This document shows positions 11,728 to 21,447 of a stretch of DNA of 36,421 nt, one piece after another. The notes under the pieces were generated by a model. That model saw nothing but the letters and a program-made list of their open reading frames with translations. It did no database searches and was not told where the DNA came from. The number at the start of each line of letters is the position of its first letter. Position 1 is the first letter of the stretch. The position numbers and the translations under genes are program-made. The DNA comes from a virus, in IMG/VR virus record IMGVR_UViG_3300047550_003227, positions 1 to 36,421 of that record. One strand, written 5' to 3'.

Positions 11728-11749
11728 GCCGCCGGGGCAACTCGGCGGC
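11728..11749 (+). other. Stable intergenic hairpin
   Basis: GCCGCCG and CGGCGGC pair perfectly around an eight-base loop between two early genes. No U-run follows, so it is unlikely to terminate. Possible mRNA stabiliser or processing site. Confidence 0.45.
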
Positions 11750-11766
11750 ATCACAGAAAGGACACA

Positions 11767-12294
11767 ATGAGAACGCTATTCAAGATCTCAGAAGACCTGA
11801 CAGCATTGGCAGAATTATTGACCGACGTCGATGGCGATGTGTCGCTCGAAGAGCAGTCTGACGCGCTCGAAATCTGGTTCGATGAATTGGGTGAAGAGCG
11901 TGACCAGAAGATCGACAACTACTGCGCCTTGATCGCCGAGATTACTGCCCGTGCTGACGCTCGAGCGGCTGAGATGAAGCGGCTGAGTGCGTTGGTGGCA
12001 ACTGATAGGGTAGCAGCTGATCAACTCAAAGAGCGACTGCAAGTATTCTTCAGCGTCCAGGGTATCCAAAAGCTGAAGACCGATCGCTACAATTTGACCG
12101 TTGCCAAGAATGGCGGCAAGTCTCCACTGACCGTTCCAGACGCGTGGCGCAATGAGCCTGCCACGGCCCCCGAGCAGTATCATCGCCGGGTAGTACAGCT
12201 AGACGTCGATGCTATCCGCACAGATCTGGAGTCAGGTCAGGACGTGCCAGGATGCCGGATCGAAGAGCGCGGAACACATCTGCGCATCAAGTAA
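11767..12294 (+). CDS. Siphovirus Gp157-family protein
   Basis: 175 residues; GAAAGGACACA before the ATG. The layout is that of the Gp157 family (described with phage resistance in Streptococcus thermophilus phages): an N-terminal helix, KIDNYCALIAEITARADARAAEMKRLSALV forming a long coiled coil (about 47-90), then QVFFSVQGIQKLKTDRYNLTVAKNGGKSPL and a C-terminal tail ending GCRIEERGTHLRIK. These proteins are often encoded beside annealing proteins and nucleases in phage recombination modules, as here. The molecular role is unclear. Confidence 0.8.
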   Translation: MRTLFKISEDLTALAELLTDVDGDVSLEEQSDALEIWFDELGEERDQKIDNYCALIAEITARADARAAEMKRLSALVATDRVAADQLKERLQVFFSVQGIQKLKTDRYNLTVAKNGGKSPLTVPDAWRNEPATAPEQYHRRVVQLDVDAIRTDLESGQDVPGCRIEERGTHLRIK

Positions 12295-12311
12295 TAACCA
12301 CGTCACATAGA

Positions 12312-12334
12312 GCAGGGGAGCGATCCTCCCCTGC
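12312..12334 (+). other. Stable hairpin just before a ribosome binding site
   Basis: GCAGGGGAG pairs perfectly with CTCCCCTGC around a five-base loop, and the Shine-Dalgarno AGGAGG of the gene at 12346 begins at the next base. It could insulate or modulate that start, or protect the mRNA end. Confidence 0.5.
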
Positions 12335-12345
12335 AGGAGGTCACA

Positions 12346-12939
12346 ATGCACACATCACGCAATTGGAGATGCAACTGCGCTCGATGCGCCAGCGTTGGAA
12401 GGAATCGCCGCAACGGCCTGCTGCTCACTTTGCTGGTCGGCGGACTTGTGGCCATCGCCGCCATCGTCGGCAATGCGCAGATCCCCGTTCCTGAGCCGAT
12501 CCCGATCCAGTCGGCGACGGTCTGCCTGTACCATCCGGAGTCGCTTCAGACGACCGATCCGGCGCAACGCCAGGTCATCGTCCACGCTCGCCGATACGGC
12601 TGGCCGTCACCCGTCCCGGCCCTCGACTATATCCGCTCCGAGTGGCCTTCGGGCAATCCTGACCGGCAGGCCGAGGCCGTGAGCGCGGCGATTCAGTATT
12701 CGATCTACCTGTCGCCGGGACGCATTGCCGATGCGCAGCGGGTCGCCCTGGCCGACTACCTGCCGCACCTCGACCGCTCGACGATACCGGCAATCAGCCT
12801 GCACGAGGCCGTCCGGCAATACCTCTGGACGGGCAACACCATCCACCGCTCGACGCTGGTCTATTGGCTGCGCCGAGTCATCGAGTCGCGCAGTAATGCC
12901 GACTGTAACCCTTGGCATCCTTACCGGGAGGTTGAATAA
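12346..12939 (+). CDS. Membrane-anchored protein of unknown function
   Basis: 197 residues; AGGAGGTCACA before the ATG. A basic N-terminus with three Cys (NWRCNCARCASVGRNRRNG) precedes one membrane helix at about 24-42 (LLLTLLVGGLVAIAAIVG). The remaining 155 residues should face outside (positive-inside rule). The outer domain is helical (RQAEAVSAAIQYSIYLSP, HEAVRQYLWTGNTIHRSTLVYWLRR). Its stop overlaps the next gene as TAATG; that gene also encodes a membrane protein, so the pair may form a complex. Early expression suggests exclusion or host-envelope alteration. Confidence 0.65.
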   Translation: MHTSRNWRCNCARCASVGRNRRNGLLLTLLVGGLVAIAAIVGNAQIPVPEPIPIQSATVCLYHPESLQTTDPAQRQVIVHARRYGWPSPVPALDYIRSEWPSGNPDRQAEAVSAAIQYSIYLSPGRIADAQRVALADYLPHLDRSTIPAISLHEAVRQYLWTGNTIHRSTLVYWLRRVIESRSNADCNPWHPYREVE

Positions 12940-13238
12940 TGACGAGAGAGGAACGAGGAATCGCTAATGCGAAAGAGAAAGAGAAGGCAATCAACGCTGT
13001 CACCGTGATGGCCCTGCTGATGGCCCTATGGGCCGTGCAAATCGCGCTGAACGGCGGATACACCACCCAGCCGGAGCATCACGAGATGTGGCGCATGGTA
13101 TCCGCTGGCTGCGGCGGATGGGGAGTCGTCCTGCTGCTGGTGTCGCTCTTTTTTCGCGGCTCGACGCTATACACCATCGCCGCCATTGTCATCACAGCGA
13201 GCGGCTTCTATCTGGCCTCCGCGCCGTCATTGCCTTGA
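12939..13238 (+). CDS. Small three-helix membrane protein
   Basis: 99 residues with about three membrane helices: residues 18-38 (NAVTVMALLMALWAVQIAL), 53-72 (VSAGCGGWGVVLLLVSLFF) and 76-93 (LYTIAAIVITASGFYLA). The start overlaps the preceding membrane-protein gene by one base (TAATG). GGGAGG lies upstream in the end of that gene. There is no motif for transport or enzymology. The two membrane genes likely act together. Confidence 0.65.
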   Translation: MTREERGIANAKEKEKAINAVTVMALLMALWAVQIALNGGYTTQPEHHEMWRMVSAGCGGWGVVLLLVSLFFRGSTLYTIAAIVITASGFYLASAPSLP

Positions 13239-13251
13239 GGTGGTATCCTTG

Positions 13252-13494
13252 ATGGTTCGCAAAACTAAGAGGCCGCTGCGAGAATCACTTATCGCGGCGG
13301 CCATTTGTATTGACTGTCAGATTCGTGACACTGACGGCGGGACTCAACGTTGTGGGCGATGTCGCGCAGCCAATGCGCGCAAGCAACGAGAACGGCAGCT
13401 TCAGCGATCGACCAGCCCCAAGGCCCTGCTGGCCAAGACGCGCATCAGATCTTACACCACGCTGATGGAGCGTGGACTCCTCAAGCCTAAGTAG
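13252..13494 (+). CDS. Small zinc-ribbon protein
   Basis: 80 residues from MVRKTKRPLRESL; GAGGTGG eight bases before the ATG. CIDCQIRDTDGGTQRCGRC provides two CxxC pairs 12 residues apart, a compact zinc ribbon, followed by a very basic segment (RAANARKQRERQLQR). It is likely a nucleic-acid-binding protein, perhaps a transcription factor. Last gene of the rightward operon; it overlaps the converging virion gene by eight bases with no terminator between. Confidence 0.65.
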   Translation: MVRKTKRPLRESLIAAAICIDCQIRDTDGGTQRCGRCRAANARKQRERQLQRSTSPKALLAKTRIRSYTTLMERGLLKPK

Positions 13495-13927
13495 TCGCCG
13501 CGGTCACGCCCTGCTGCGCACAGATCGTTCCCAGCTCAAGCGTGTAGATCCCGCCGTTGCTGTCGATCACCTGGACATCATAGACATAATCCTGACCAGG
13601 TGTCAGCGTGAGGGTCTGGGTGGCCGATGCGATGAAAGCCAGCTCGATTGACCCGCCATTGGTGGTGCCATCGATGATCTGGCCTGCCGCGGTCGACGTG
13701 CTTGTGATCGAGATCTGGTACTTGGCCGCGGCATCCGTATCCGTGGCGACCGCCTTCACCGTCCAGTAGGCTTTGACGATAGTCGCCCCACTCGTCAGGC
13801 CGGTGTAGGTGCGATGAAGCTCGAATGTATCACCCGCCACCATGCGCCAGATATGCACGCCAATCTTGGTCAGCGGCGATAATGCAATCGTGCGCTTGTC
13901 GCCGTCGAGTGTTGCGTCGTGTGCCAA
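13487..13927 (-). CDS. Virion protein of baseplate/tail-accessory type
   Basis: 146 residues, the last gene of the virion operon. The sequence is Thr/Ala/Ser-rich and beta-predicted. It has the features of a common family of small phage structural proteins: an N-terminal GDTFELHRTYTG, a central AYWTVKAV strand and LTPGQDYVYDVQVIDSNGGIYTLELG, all likely strands of an Ig- or jelly-roll-like fold. Such genes usually lie beside tail tip or baseplate genes. It follows the tail tip gene by nine bases. Confidence 0.65.
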   Translation of the reverse strand: MAHDATLDGDKRTIALSPLTKIGVHIWRMVAGDTFELHRTYTGLTSGATIVKAYWTVKAVATDTDAAAKYQISITSTSTAAGQIIDGTTNGGSIELAFIASATQTLTLTPGQDYVYDVQVIDSNGGIYTLELGTICAQQGVTAATT

Positions 13928-13936
13928 AATACCCTC

Positions 13937-16900
13937 CTATAGAATTTCTGAAGCTGAAAAAAACGGGTCAGTCAGTCGGTGGTCAATTCCTTGAGGTGTA
14001 GACGAATCGCCAACTGTAAGCCGAGGCAGAGCATAAACTGTATCCCCAGCCGATCGAAACGATAACACGCTTGCCACCGCTGCAACGCGTCCAGCTGCGT
14101 ACAGATTGGCGATGCCATAAATGGGAGTAGGGGCTGATGTTGAAGTTGAATCAGCACCAGCAATAATTGCTTGAAATTCCAGCGCGGTTGATACGTAGTC
14201 GCCATAAATAGCGGTCATTGCAAACTGATATGTTCCACTGCGTCGAATCTTGATGTAGTTGCTTGTGCTGTCAACAATGGTTCCGCGATTAGTGTACGTT
14301 GAAGGCAGTAGCAGCTTGCGGAACGTATTAAAAGGCGCACGTTGAGCTTGCTTGATAGTGCCACCTGTTGCGCTGCCTGTTAGAGCAATCGCCGTTCCGC
14401 CACTAACACGAGTTTTGATTGTAAACGTCGTTGAGGAAGGAACGCTATTGACGTAAACAGTCACAGACACTCCGTTAAAGCTGGTCAACTGGCTGGCTGT
14501 AGTAGCAGTTGGAATTGTGCCAGTGAAAAACACGGCATCATCCACCGCTAGTCCGTGAGCCGCGCTGCAAGTAATCACTCCGGGCGATGCTGCGGTATAG
14601 CTGCTGACCGTGCCAAGTGTCGTGCCGGGATTGTACCCAATCCCCAGACAAGGGACGCGCCCATCGACAAGCACTTGCCAGTTATCGGTAGCATCGGCCA
14701 CGAACGTCACCGTCTCGCCAGCGATAAACAGCCGGCTCCACTCTGTTGCCGCCGTGCCTTTGTTGATCTTGACGCCCGACGCGCCCTTGATGATCAGCTC
14801 ATAATCCGCATCGCCGTCAAGGATTGAGATCTCAATACGGTCGCCAATAGCTGGAGTTGGCAGGATGAAATTGCGCGATGCCGTCATCCCTGCAATGGTC
14901 GCAAAGTACCGAGTATTGACCGCTGCTGTCACATCGCTTGTCGTTACGGTCACGTTGCTGTTGGTCAACCCCGCCCCGCTTGCGGATAGCGTTGTCCCGC
15001 TCATTGACAGGCCGGTGCCGAGTGAGATCTCTTGCGGATCTCCAGATCCGGAATCGCCACGTCCAAGCAGCCGCGACGCCGCAGAGACATTCTGCATCTT
15101 GGCGTAACTCACGACATCGTTATCGATCGTCCAAGTCGCGCCGCTGCCACTGACCGCAATGTCACCCTTGTCGCCGTCCGTTACACCTGCGCCACCGCCT
15201 TCCACCCACGACAACACGCCGCCGGTAGTTGAGGACAGCACGTAGCCATTGGATGCTGGATAGCTTGCTGGCCACTGGTACAGAGGACTGGTGACAGTGA
15301 TTGTGGTGGGCGTGCCCTCGATGCCTGTCGAGCTGATCGGCGTAATCCGGATCTGAGTGTTCAAGCGCAGTGCCGGTATCTCCGCCGCACCTCGGCCAAG
15401 GCCATCCGGCACAACGTCAATGACTGGCAGCCAGTCACTATCACCGGGACGCTTGATCTCAATTCGCGCTGTTTGGCCGCCCACGAAGTCGCCAAAGTTA
15501 AAATTGATTCGTCCGCTGTCAATCGTGGTGGCCGTGATCGTGGCCCCCGTCACAGCCGGTGGAGTGCCAGCAATCCATACTGTGCCCGTATTGAGGCCCA
15601 CCGTGCGCACGGTCGCTGCTGATGGAAACTGCTGCTCCGCGTACAGTCGAGCAACAATATTCACTCGATGGTCCTGCGTTACTCGCAGCTCCTCGACGCG
15701 GAACAGCTGATTCCGCTTGCCTGACATGTTGTCATGCTGCACACATACGATATCGCCTTCTTCGAGAAGGAGAGCATCACCCGTGGCCTGGAAGGAGCAG
15801 AAGAAATCACCGTCACGGTATTTGTATCGCGCCGCCTGAACCAGTCGATCTGCCTGGTGATAGTTATCGACACACGCACCAGAGATCTCGAGCTTGTTGA
15901 TCTTGTTCACCCTGTCTTGGTGATCGTAATCGTTCTCTCTAAGCTCTGTCTGCTGGAAGTCCTGGGTCGAGTCCGTGTAGGTGATGGAAAATTGATTGTA
16001 GGACGACTGACGGCTTCCCAGCGGCCACTTAAACGAGTCCTTGATGATGTTGGATTGACCGAGTGCGCCGAATGCCTGATCCGCAAACACCCCGTGCACG
16101 TGCACAGCCTGCTCTGTCGTCCCGTGCGAGTAGGTGAGAGCTTGACCGAGGGTCAACACGCCCAGCTTGGAGCGCAACATGACAATCGTGGGATTGCTCT
16201 TCGACCAGACCGCTTCAATATATCGATTCAACGTCGCATTGGCATTGATCCGCGCCGTCAACTCTCCTGCAGCCGCGCCGTTGCTCGAGGGGTTGCCGCT
16301 GGCGTCATATCCGCCCGCCGTGATCGTCACACCGTCCACCGTGACGATGATCGCCGTCCCGTTCTCTGCGCTGTCAATCGTCAGGTAATTCCACGCTTGC
16401 GTGGATGCCGACCCTTCGACGAACGTCGGTGAGTATGCCGTCGCGCCCTGCGTCGCGGTCAGCGTGAGAGCATTGCCCGCCGCTGAAAACGCGATAGCTT
16501 CCACGCTGTGCGTCTCGCTGGTATCTTGCCCAGCACCCACCAGCACATAAAGCTGATTGAGCTGCAGCTTTTGCCACGCCGTTACATCCTCGACCGCGAT
16601 CGTTGACGTGCCTGGACTTGTGGCATTGCGTAAATATGATGAGATTGCAGGCCGCTCAGACTTGATCTGCAACCGACCATCTGCGCCCGTTACCAGGTAT
16701 CCTCGGAAGGAGGGCAGCAGATGCTTGAAGAGAAAGTCGCTGACCTTGATCGGCTCTTTCAGATGCCAGTTGCTTGTGTATCGCTTGCGGTAGAACGTCT
16801 GTGGGACGATCCCTTCCGGCGGGTTCTCCGGATCATAGGCATTGTACTCTGCGCCGAGCTTCTGTGGCCTGTTGGCATCGATAGGGTTGAGCAGGTATTT

Positions 16901-18250
16901 GTAATAGACGCTATCCAACACGCCCGTTGAGCGGTAACGCTTCCAGTCTGTGCCCGCTGTACCTTGCGTTTGATCGTACCAGAACTCTTCACACCCTGAA
17001 TCGTCACGCAATGGCTCATTGCAGTATTCCGCAGTCTCGAAGCTGGTCATGTCGTCGATCCACGACTCCTCGTAATTCAGAGCACGATCTTCTGTGAGCA
17101 GATAGCGCACATGCTCCACGGGATTGTCTGACCAATCGACCGCATCAAACCCAGCTGCGCCTATCGTCGGAATCTTATTCCACAACACCAAACCCGCCAG
17201 CGTGGGCGCGGGATCGCCCGTATCTGGGTTGTTGCCCTCAATCGTTGCTTCGACATAAGCGCGATGGGAATAATACTCTGTGCCCAACAACTGGCTATCT
17301 GTCGCCTGATCGACGTTGTAACCATATTCGCCCAGATGCTCGTACTTGGTTTGGAACGTCGTGGCCCAGCCTGCCGTGGTATTGCGGACGTCGGCAAATT
17401 GCGTGATCGGCCCTTCACCGGCCACAAAATGCCCGTACAAATATTCACCCGTATCGGCATAGAGCACTGGCGTTAGATCAATCTGAGTGCGGCCAAGTCC
17501 TAAGGGTACGCTTTGACCGATCGGGACATTATCTGTTGATGTCCATTGCTTGGTTGCGCGACGTGACCCAAAAACTGCGCCAATGCCCGTTGATCGTGAA
17601 TTGACGCGAAACGAACCAATCACTGCGCGATAACGGAAACCCTGAAACGCCTTCTCATTGCCGTACTCAACGCACTGCGAAAAGCTTTTGTTACACGTTG
17701 CCGCCTGATTATATGTCTGCCCCTTCTGTGCAAGCGTCTGTCCAGCAAGGCATTCTGTACCTTTGAACTTGAGTGGACACTTGAGGTCAAATTTGCTGAA
17801 CGGAATTTCGTTCTCGATCGTGCCCAGATCTTGCTTGGCCGTGATTGTGATAGCCGCATTATCGACGTCGCCTGGCTTCTCACACCTTCCAACAAACAAC
17901 ACCACTGAGTCCGTCGAATATCTGCGGCTGATCGTGCGCACTAATACTCGATAGCCCTCGAGTGTGATCGTGTTCAACCAATCGCTGACAGTCCTGTCGA
18001 CATTGCTCAGAGTGATATTGACCGAGTTAAACTTTTCGGTCATATACCGGCTGATGTCGCTCCGGCTGATAGCCTGCTGCTCATACTCCCAGCCGTACCA
18101 GACCAATCCAGTTGACGCGAAACGACGCTCAGCATTGGCGGGAATCAGATCGGTTACTGATGGCGGATAAAACTCGAAGAGGTCGACCGGGGCCAAGTCT
18201 CGATCTGATGCACGAAGGATCTGATATAGTGTCGGTGATACTGTCTGCAT
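13937..18250 (-). CDS. Tail tip protein: gpL-like plus gpJ-like fusion
   Basis: 1437 residues, the largest gene. Residues 1-about 260 resemble lambda gpL/BR0599-type minor tail proteins ([32 protein letters not shown]). They include four Cys at 158, 167, 186 and 193; spacing x8, x18, x6 is very like that of the lambda gpL iron-sulfur cluster. The middle (about 500-960; [29 protein letters not shown] and [25 protein letters not shown]) resembles the gpJ central host-specificity hub. Then come fibronectin-like segments, a tail-fibre type segment ([18 protein letters not shown]) and a C-terminal beta domain that may bind the receptor. It is presumed to be a trimer at the tail tip. No separate gpK/gpI genes are present. 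Confidence 0.85.
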   Translation of the reverse strand: MQTVSPTLYQILRASDRDLAPVDLFEFYPPSVTDLIPANAERRFASTGLVWYGWEYEQQAISRSDISRYMTEKFNSVNITLSNVDRTVSDWLNTITLEGYRVLVRTISRRYSTDSVVLFVGRCEKPGDVDNAAITITAKQDLGTIENEIPFSKFDLKCPLKFKGTECLAGQTLAQKGQTYNQAATCNKSFSQCVEYGNEKAFQGFRYRAVIGSFRVNSRSTGIGAVFGSRRATKQWTSTDNVPIGQSVPLGLGRTQIDLTPVLYADTGEYLYGHFVAGEGPITQFADVRNTTAGWATTFQTKYEHLGEYGYNVDQATDSQLLGTEYYSHRAYVEATIEGNNPDTGDPAPTLAGLVLWNKIPTIGAAGFDAVDWSDNPVEHVRYLLTEDRALNYEESWIDDMTSFETAEYCNEPLRDDSGCEEFWYDQTQGTAGTDWKRYRSTGVLDSVYYKYLLNPIDANRPQKLGAEYNAYDPENPPEGIVPQTFYRKRYTSNWHLKEPIKVSDFLFKHLLPSFRGYLVTGADGRLQIKSERPAISSYLRNATSPGTSTIAVEDVTAWQKLQLNQLYVLVGAGQDTSETHSVEAIAFSAAGNALTLTATQGATAYSPTFVEGSASTQAWNYLTIDSAENGTAIIVTVDGVTITAGGYDASGNPSSNGAAAGELTARINANATLNRYIEAVWSKSNPTIVMLRSKLGVLTLGQALTYSHGTTEQAVHVHGVFADQAFGALGQSNIIKDSFKWPLGSRQSSYNQFSITYTDSTQDFQQTELRENDYDHQDRVNKINKLEISGACVDNYHQADRLVQAARYKYRDGDFFCSFQATGDALLLEEGDIVCVQHDNMSGKRNQLFRVEELRVTQDHRVNIVARLYAEQQFPSAATVRTVGLNTGTVWIAGTPPAVTGATITATTIDSGRINFNFGDFVGGQTARIEIKRPGDSDWLPVIDVVPDGLGRGAAEIPALRLNTQIRITPISSTGIEGTPTTITVTSPLYQWPASYPASNGYVLSSTTGGVLSWVEGGGAGVTDGDKGDIAVSGSGATWTIDNDVVSYAKMQNVSAASRLLGRGDSGSGDPQEISLGTGLSMSGTTLSASGAGLTNSNVTVTTSDVTAAVNTRYFATIAGMTASRNFILPTPAIGDRIEISILDGDADYELIIKGASGVKINKGTAATEWSRLFIAGETVTFVADATDNWQVLVDGRVPCLGIGYNPGTTLGTVSSYTAASPGVITCSAAHGLAVDDAVFFTGTIPTATTASQLTSFNGVSVTVYVNSVPSSTTFTIKTRVSGGTAIALTGSATGGTIKQAQRAPFNTFRKLLLPSTYTNRGTIVDSTSNYIKIRRSGTYQFAMTAIYGDYVSTALEFQAIIAGADSTSTSAPTPIYGIANLYAAGRVAAVASVLSFRSAGDTVYALPRLTVGDSSTPQGIDHRLTDPFFSASEIL

Positions 18251-18262
18251 AATGTCACTCTA

Positions 18263-19273
18263 TCACACGGCTTGTTGAATAATCGTTGCCTGCCTCGACT
18301 GCGACCAGTAACGAGTGTGCGGCCCGCGAGTATAAGAGGCATATCGGCAATTCAACACGACCTCATCGGTATGCGGTACCGTCATTGAAAACTTGATGCC
18401 ACCGCTGGTCGAGTCATAATGCTGATCAAGCAGGGCCGCCTGTTCGGCCGATAATCCATCCCATTCAACCTCAAACATCCTGACAGGTGACGTCAATCGC
18501 GTGTTGCTGACGCTGACCTGACTGGCAAATCGTTGTGAATACTCGCGCCAATCCGTGACAGTCTCCTGGAAGCGTACCGGAATGGGAGCATTAGCCAATG
18601 GTGGCTGTGGCAAAGCAGACGGCGAAGGAAATATCCACGGTGCAGAGCATCCAGATCCAAACGATGGCCCCGGCGCGATCTCACCCGTTCCGACGCCCAC
18701 ACTCGGCCCAGTGATAATCTGGCTCATCACCTCCATGTCATAACAAGCCAAGGCAACACACGCTTCGATTGGATAGACAGGTGGCGTCAGTGATCGATAA
18801 ATCACGCGATCGCCGATGTGATAGCACAGTACGCCGCCCAGGTTGCGGATTGCGACCATTTGCCCATTGGATAGCCAGATCCCGTCTACCCAGTATTTCG
18901 GTGTCGATGACCCTTCGTAAATATAAACCGAGTTTGCCGGATGAGGTGGTGTGCCTGTCGACCAAGTTTCTGTGGTGATATAGATACAATGCGACCAGTT
19001 AACAAAATTCAGCACAGAATCAATAAAAGCCACGTCAGCAGAGCATAAACCCAGATACGCTCGACCGTTCGGCATACGCCCGCCCAGCTCAAATGTGATC
19101 TCCCAGTCTTCGTCTGCTAAAGTTGCGAAACCGTTCAGGGTAGTGGCTACAGCTGTCCCCATGGACATCGCGTTAGGCGCACAAGCATCTGCGCCCGTGT
19201 TTGCGTTCATCACAGTGGAGCCGCTGATCATCGTATTCTGATAGTTGATCCAGGTAGGATTATTGATCGCCAT
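18263..19273 (-). CDS. Minor tail protein A
   Basis: 336 residues from MAINNPTWINYQNTM; the ATG overlaps the previous stop as TAATG. Residues 1-about 215 look like a carbohydrate-binding or jelly-roll domain (WEITFELGGRMPNGRAYLGLCS; VYIYEGSSTPKYWVDGIWLSNGQMVAIRNLGG). A Pro/Gly linker follows. Residues about 255-336 (RMFEVEWDGLSAEQAALLDQHYDSTSGGIKF...) match the C-terminus of the upstream tail protein in layout. Tail tip-proximal position suggests a tip or fibre component, possibly recognising surface glycans. Confidence 0.75.
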   Translation of the reverse strand: MAINNPTWINYQNTMISGSTVMNANTGADACAPNAMSMGTAVATTLNGFATLADEDWEITFELGGRMPNGRAYLGLCSADVAFIDSVLNFVNWSHCIYITTETWSTGTPPHPANSVYIYEGSSTPKYWVDGIWLSNGQMVAIRNLGGVLCYHIGDRVIYRSLTPPVYPIEACVALACYDMEVMSQIITGPSVGVGTGEIAPGPSFGSGCSAPWIFPSPSALPQPPLANAPIPVRFQETVTDWREYSQRFASQVSVSNTRLTSPVRMFEVEWDGLSAEQAALLDQHYDSTSGGIKFSMTVPHTDEVVLNCRYASYTRGPHTRYWSQSRQATIIQQAV

Positions 19274-21027
19274 TATGCCAACGCCTCCAATATGACCGAC
19301 GCCCCATTGCTCCACGCCTTCTCTCGTGCCGGTAGGGTCATAGAAACGTACCGTACTCCCGTATAAGTGACCTGATCGCGACGATGGTAAAAGTTGAACG
19401 TGCTCGATCGGCCGCGCATCGCGTTGTAATGGTTGCGCAGTTGCGTGATCTCAGCAGCACTCAGGCCCTCATATTCGAGCACCCAGCGACGAGCTCCGCA
19501 GGGCTGCACGTTGACCGCCAAGCCACCATCTTCGAACTCGTACTGCGTAACACCGTAATCAATTGGCTGGTCCATTAAACGGGCGATATATGGCCCTGAG
19601 AATAGCGTGCCGTCAGGGTACGGGATAGAAAGTCCCGGATAGCCAAACTGCACCGTTACCGGGATACCCTGCGGCTCAATCGTGCGCGTCACTGCTGTGA
19701 TAGAAGGCTGGCCAAACGTGACATTGACGCCCAACCCGTTGAGTTGCACGATGCGCCCGCGGCCAACAACAGGCTCACCAAACGTCACGTTGACCGGCAG
19801 ACCTGTTGGCTGAATGACCGGCAAGCGGGGAGTGCCGAAAACAACGCTGACTGGTAAACCATTTAACTGCACAATTGGAATGCGCGGTTGACCAAACGTG
19901 ACCGCGACCGTGAATCCATTCAGATTGACGGTCTGCGCAGATCCACGAAGAGCAGGCTGGCCAAACTCGACCGTCACCGGCAATCCGTTTAGCTTCACGA
20001 CAGGATTGGTGCCCACAAGCGTAGGCTGGCCAAAGGTTGCCGTGACTGCCAGGCCGTTGGGGAGAATCGCTCGAGCATATGTTACCTCGAGCAGGAGCGG
20101 CAGGTCGTTTGTGTTCTCCGCTGACGCAAACGTCGCGTAACTGGCCGTGGTGGGAGAAGTGCCTGATGCGTCGCGACTGTGACGACCTACTAGAGGCAGA
20201 TATTGAGTTGCTCGGCTTTGGATATACGCGCGACCGGTTGCGCCAAAAGTCAACGTGCGGTAATCAATAGGCGTGATAGGTCCAATAGACGAAAACTGAA
20301 CGTTGATTAAACGATCCGACGTATTTTGAGATGTCGTGCTTGTCCAATCCGAATATTGTAAATCAGTACTGCTATTCGACATCGAAGCCGGGTATATCTC
20401 AAAGTTAAACCCACTAGTTTGAAACTGCGCGATTGGTGCAATCTTAAGCGTTGCCACTGTCACCACGTTGTTGACCGGCATGCTCGCCAAGTTAAACTTG
20501 GCAAACATCCGATGCACGGTAAACGCAGGGCTGGTGCCGTATTTGCTATTTTCAACGATCAGCTGTGAGTCCAGCGTGGCATAAAGCAGATCACCAGATC
20601 CATTTCGCGCGTCACTGTAAAGGTTCGCATCTGACCGAATTGTCCCATCAAAATTCTGAACAGACAGATTTGAATCGCCGGTGTAGACCGTGAGCTGGTC
20701 AAAACCGAATGACAGCTCCGGCACCCATCGATCTGCGACCAACTCATCCCACCAGTGCATCAACCACCAGAGCGGCTTCAGAGCGTTGTAAAGCTGCTGG
20801 CTATGCCGTGGGTAGGTGAAGAAGGTTGCGATTGACTGGCGGTCATCCTGGCGAAAATGCGCGGCATCTGGCGTAATCAATTCAAGGGGTAGGGGATGCT
20901 TGAACTTGAACACACGCCGAGCGAGTCGCCCAATGATCGGCGCATTGCAGACCCACAACAGCTTGGCTTGATGTCGTTCAAACCAAGCTGGGTCGAAGGC
21001 TTGCCAGTGTCGCGTTGGTTGCGTCAT
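19273..21027 (-). CDS. Minor tail protein B with seven tandem beta repeats
   Basis: 584 residues. N-terminal 110 residues: helical, Trp-rich (PLWWLMHWWDELVADRW). Residues about 110-318: beta-rich with a DNRF-like fold (VHRMFAKFNLASMPVNNVVTVATLKI) typical of wall/fibre proteins. Residues 321-466: seven repeats of about 20-23 residues, each with NGLPVTVEFGQP-like core. Residues about 490-584: a domain (YEGLSAAEITQLRNHYNAMRGRSSTFNFYHRR) shared with the downstream minor tail protein. It lies between a small virion protein and the tail tip. A side fibre or tip collar is likely. Confidence 0.75.
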   Translation of the reverse strand: MTQPTRHWQAFDPAWFERHQAKLLWVCNAPIIGRLARRVFKFKHPLPLELITPDAAHFRQDDRQSIATFFTYPRHSQQLYNALKPLWWLMHWWDELVADRWVPELSFGFDQLTVYTGDSNLSVQNFDGTIRSDANLYSDARNGSGDLLYATLDSQLIVENSKYGTSPAFTVHRMFAKFNLASMPVNNVVTVATLKIAPIAQFQTSGFNFEIYPASMSNSSTDLQYSDWTSTTSQNTSDRLINVQFSSIGPITPIDYRTLTFGATGRAYIQSRATQYLPLVGRHSRDASGTSPTTASYATFASAENTNDLPLLLEVTYARAILPNGLAVTATFGQPTLVGTNPVVKLNGLPVTVEFGQPALRGSAQTVNLNGFTVAVTFGQPRIPIVQLNGLPVSVVFGTPRLPVIQPTGLPVNVTFGEPVVGRGRIVQLNGLGVNVTFGQPSITAVTRTIEPQGIPVTVQFGYPGLSIPYPDGTLFSGPYIARLMDQPIDYGVTQYEFEDGGLAVNVQPCGARRWVLEYEGLSAAEITQLRNHYNAMRGRSSTFNFYHRRDQVTYTGVRYVSMTLPAREKAWSNGASVILEALA

Positions 21028-21446
21028 TAAACCAGCCGGAAGATTTTGTTGGTGCCGTTGTCGAAGCTCACTGTGATATCTCCGCCGTTGGGCGTGATCG
21101 GTAGACCGGTCGACGCGGAATCAATCACCGCGATCAGCGGCGAGTTGCTGGCCGTGCCGGTGTCTTTGTACAGCACAAGCTGCGTCACCTGCGCTCCGGT
21201 CACGGCTGTAAAAGTCACATCGGCCGCATCGAACGTGCCGCCAGTAACGGTTTTGCTCCCAAGCGTCTGCGGAGTGCCAACCACATTGGTTCCCAAGGCC
21301 GTGTAATACTGATCACCATTTGTGGCCGTGTTGCGGCTGTATCCAGCACCCACCAGCGCAATCTTGATCGTGTCGGTGTCAAAGTCGATTGATGGCGACT
21401 GGCTGAGCAAGCTCTGCTTTGCGAGTCCGTACATCTCTGATGCCAT
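21027..21446 (-). CDS. Small virion structural protein
   Basis: 139 residues, ATG with AGGAGA upstream. The pattern SIDFDTDTIKIALVGAGYSRNTATNGDQYYTAL, then TGGTFDAADVTFTAVTGAQVTQLVLYKDTG, ASNSPLIAVID and GGDITVSFDNGTNKIFRL is a common family of small phage structural proteins found in tail and head-fibre loci. Beta-rich. It starts one base after the tape measure gene stop and overlaps the next gene by one base. Confidence 0.75.
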   Translation of the reverse strand: MASEMYGLAKQSLLSQSPSIDFDTDTIKIALVGAGYSRNTATNGDQYYTALGTNVVGTPQTLGSKTVTGGTFDAADVTFTAVTGAQVTQLVLYKDTGTASNSPLIAVIDSASTGLPITPNGGDITVSFDNGTNKIFRLV

Positions 21447-21447
21447 A

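Noticed and set aside
19620-20070. CRISPR-like array
   Set aside because: The repeats are coding, about 60-70 bp, degenerate and without distinct spacers. They are protein repeats.
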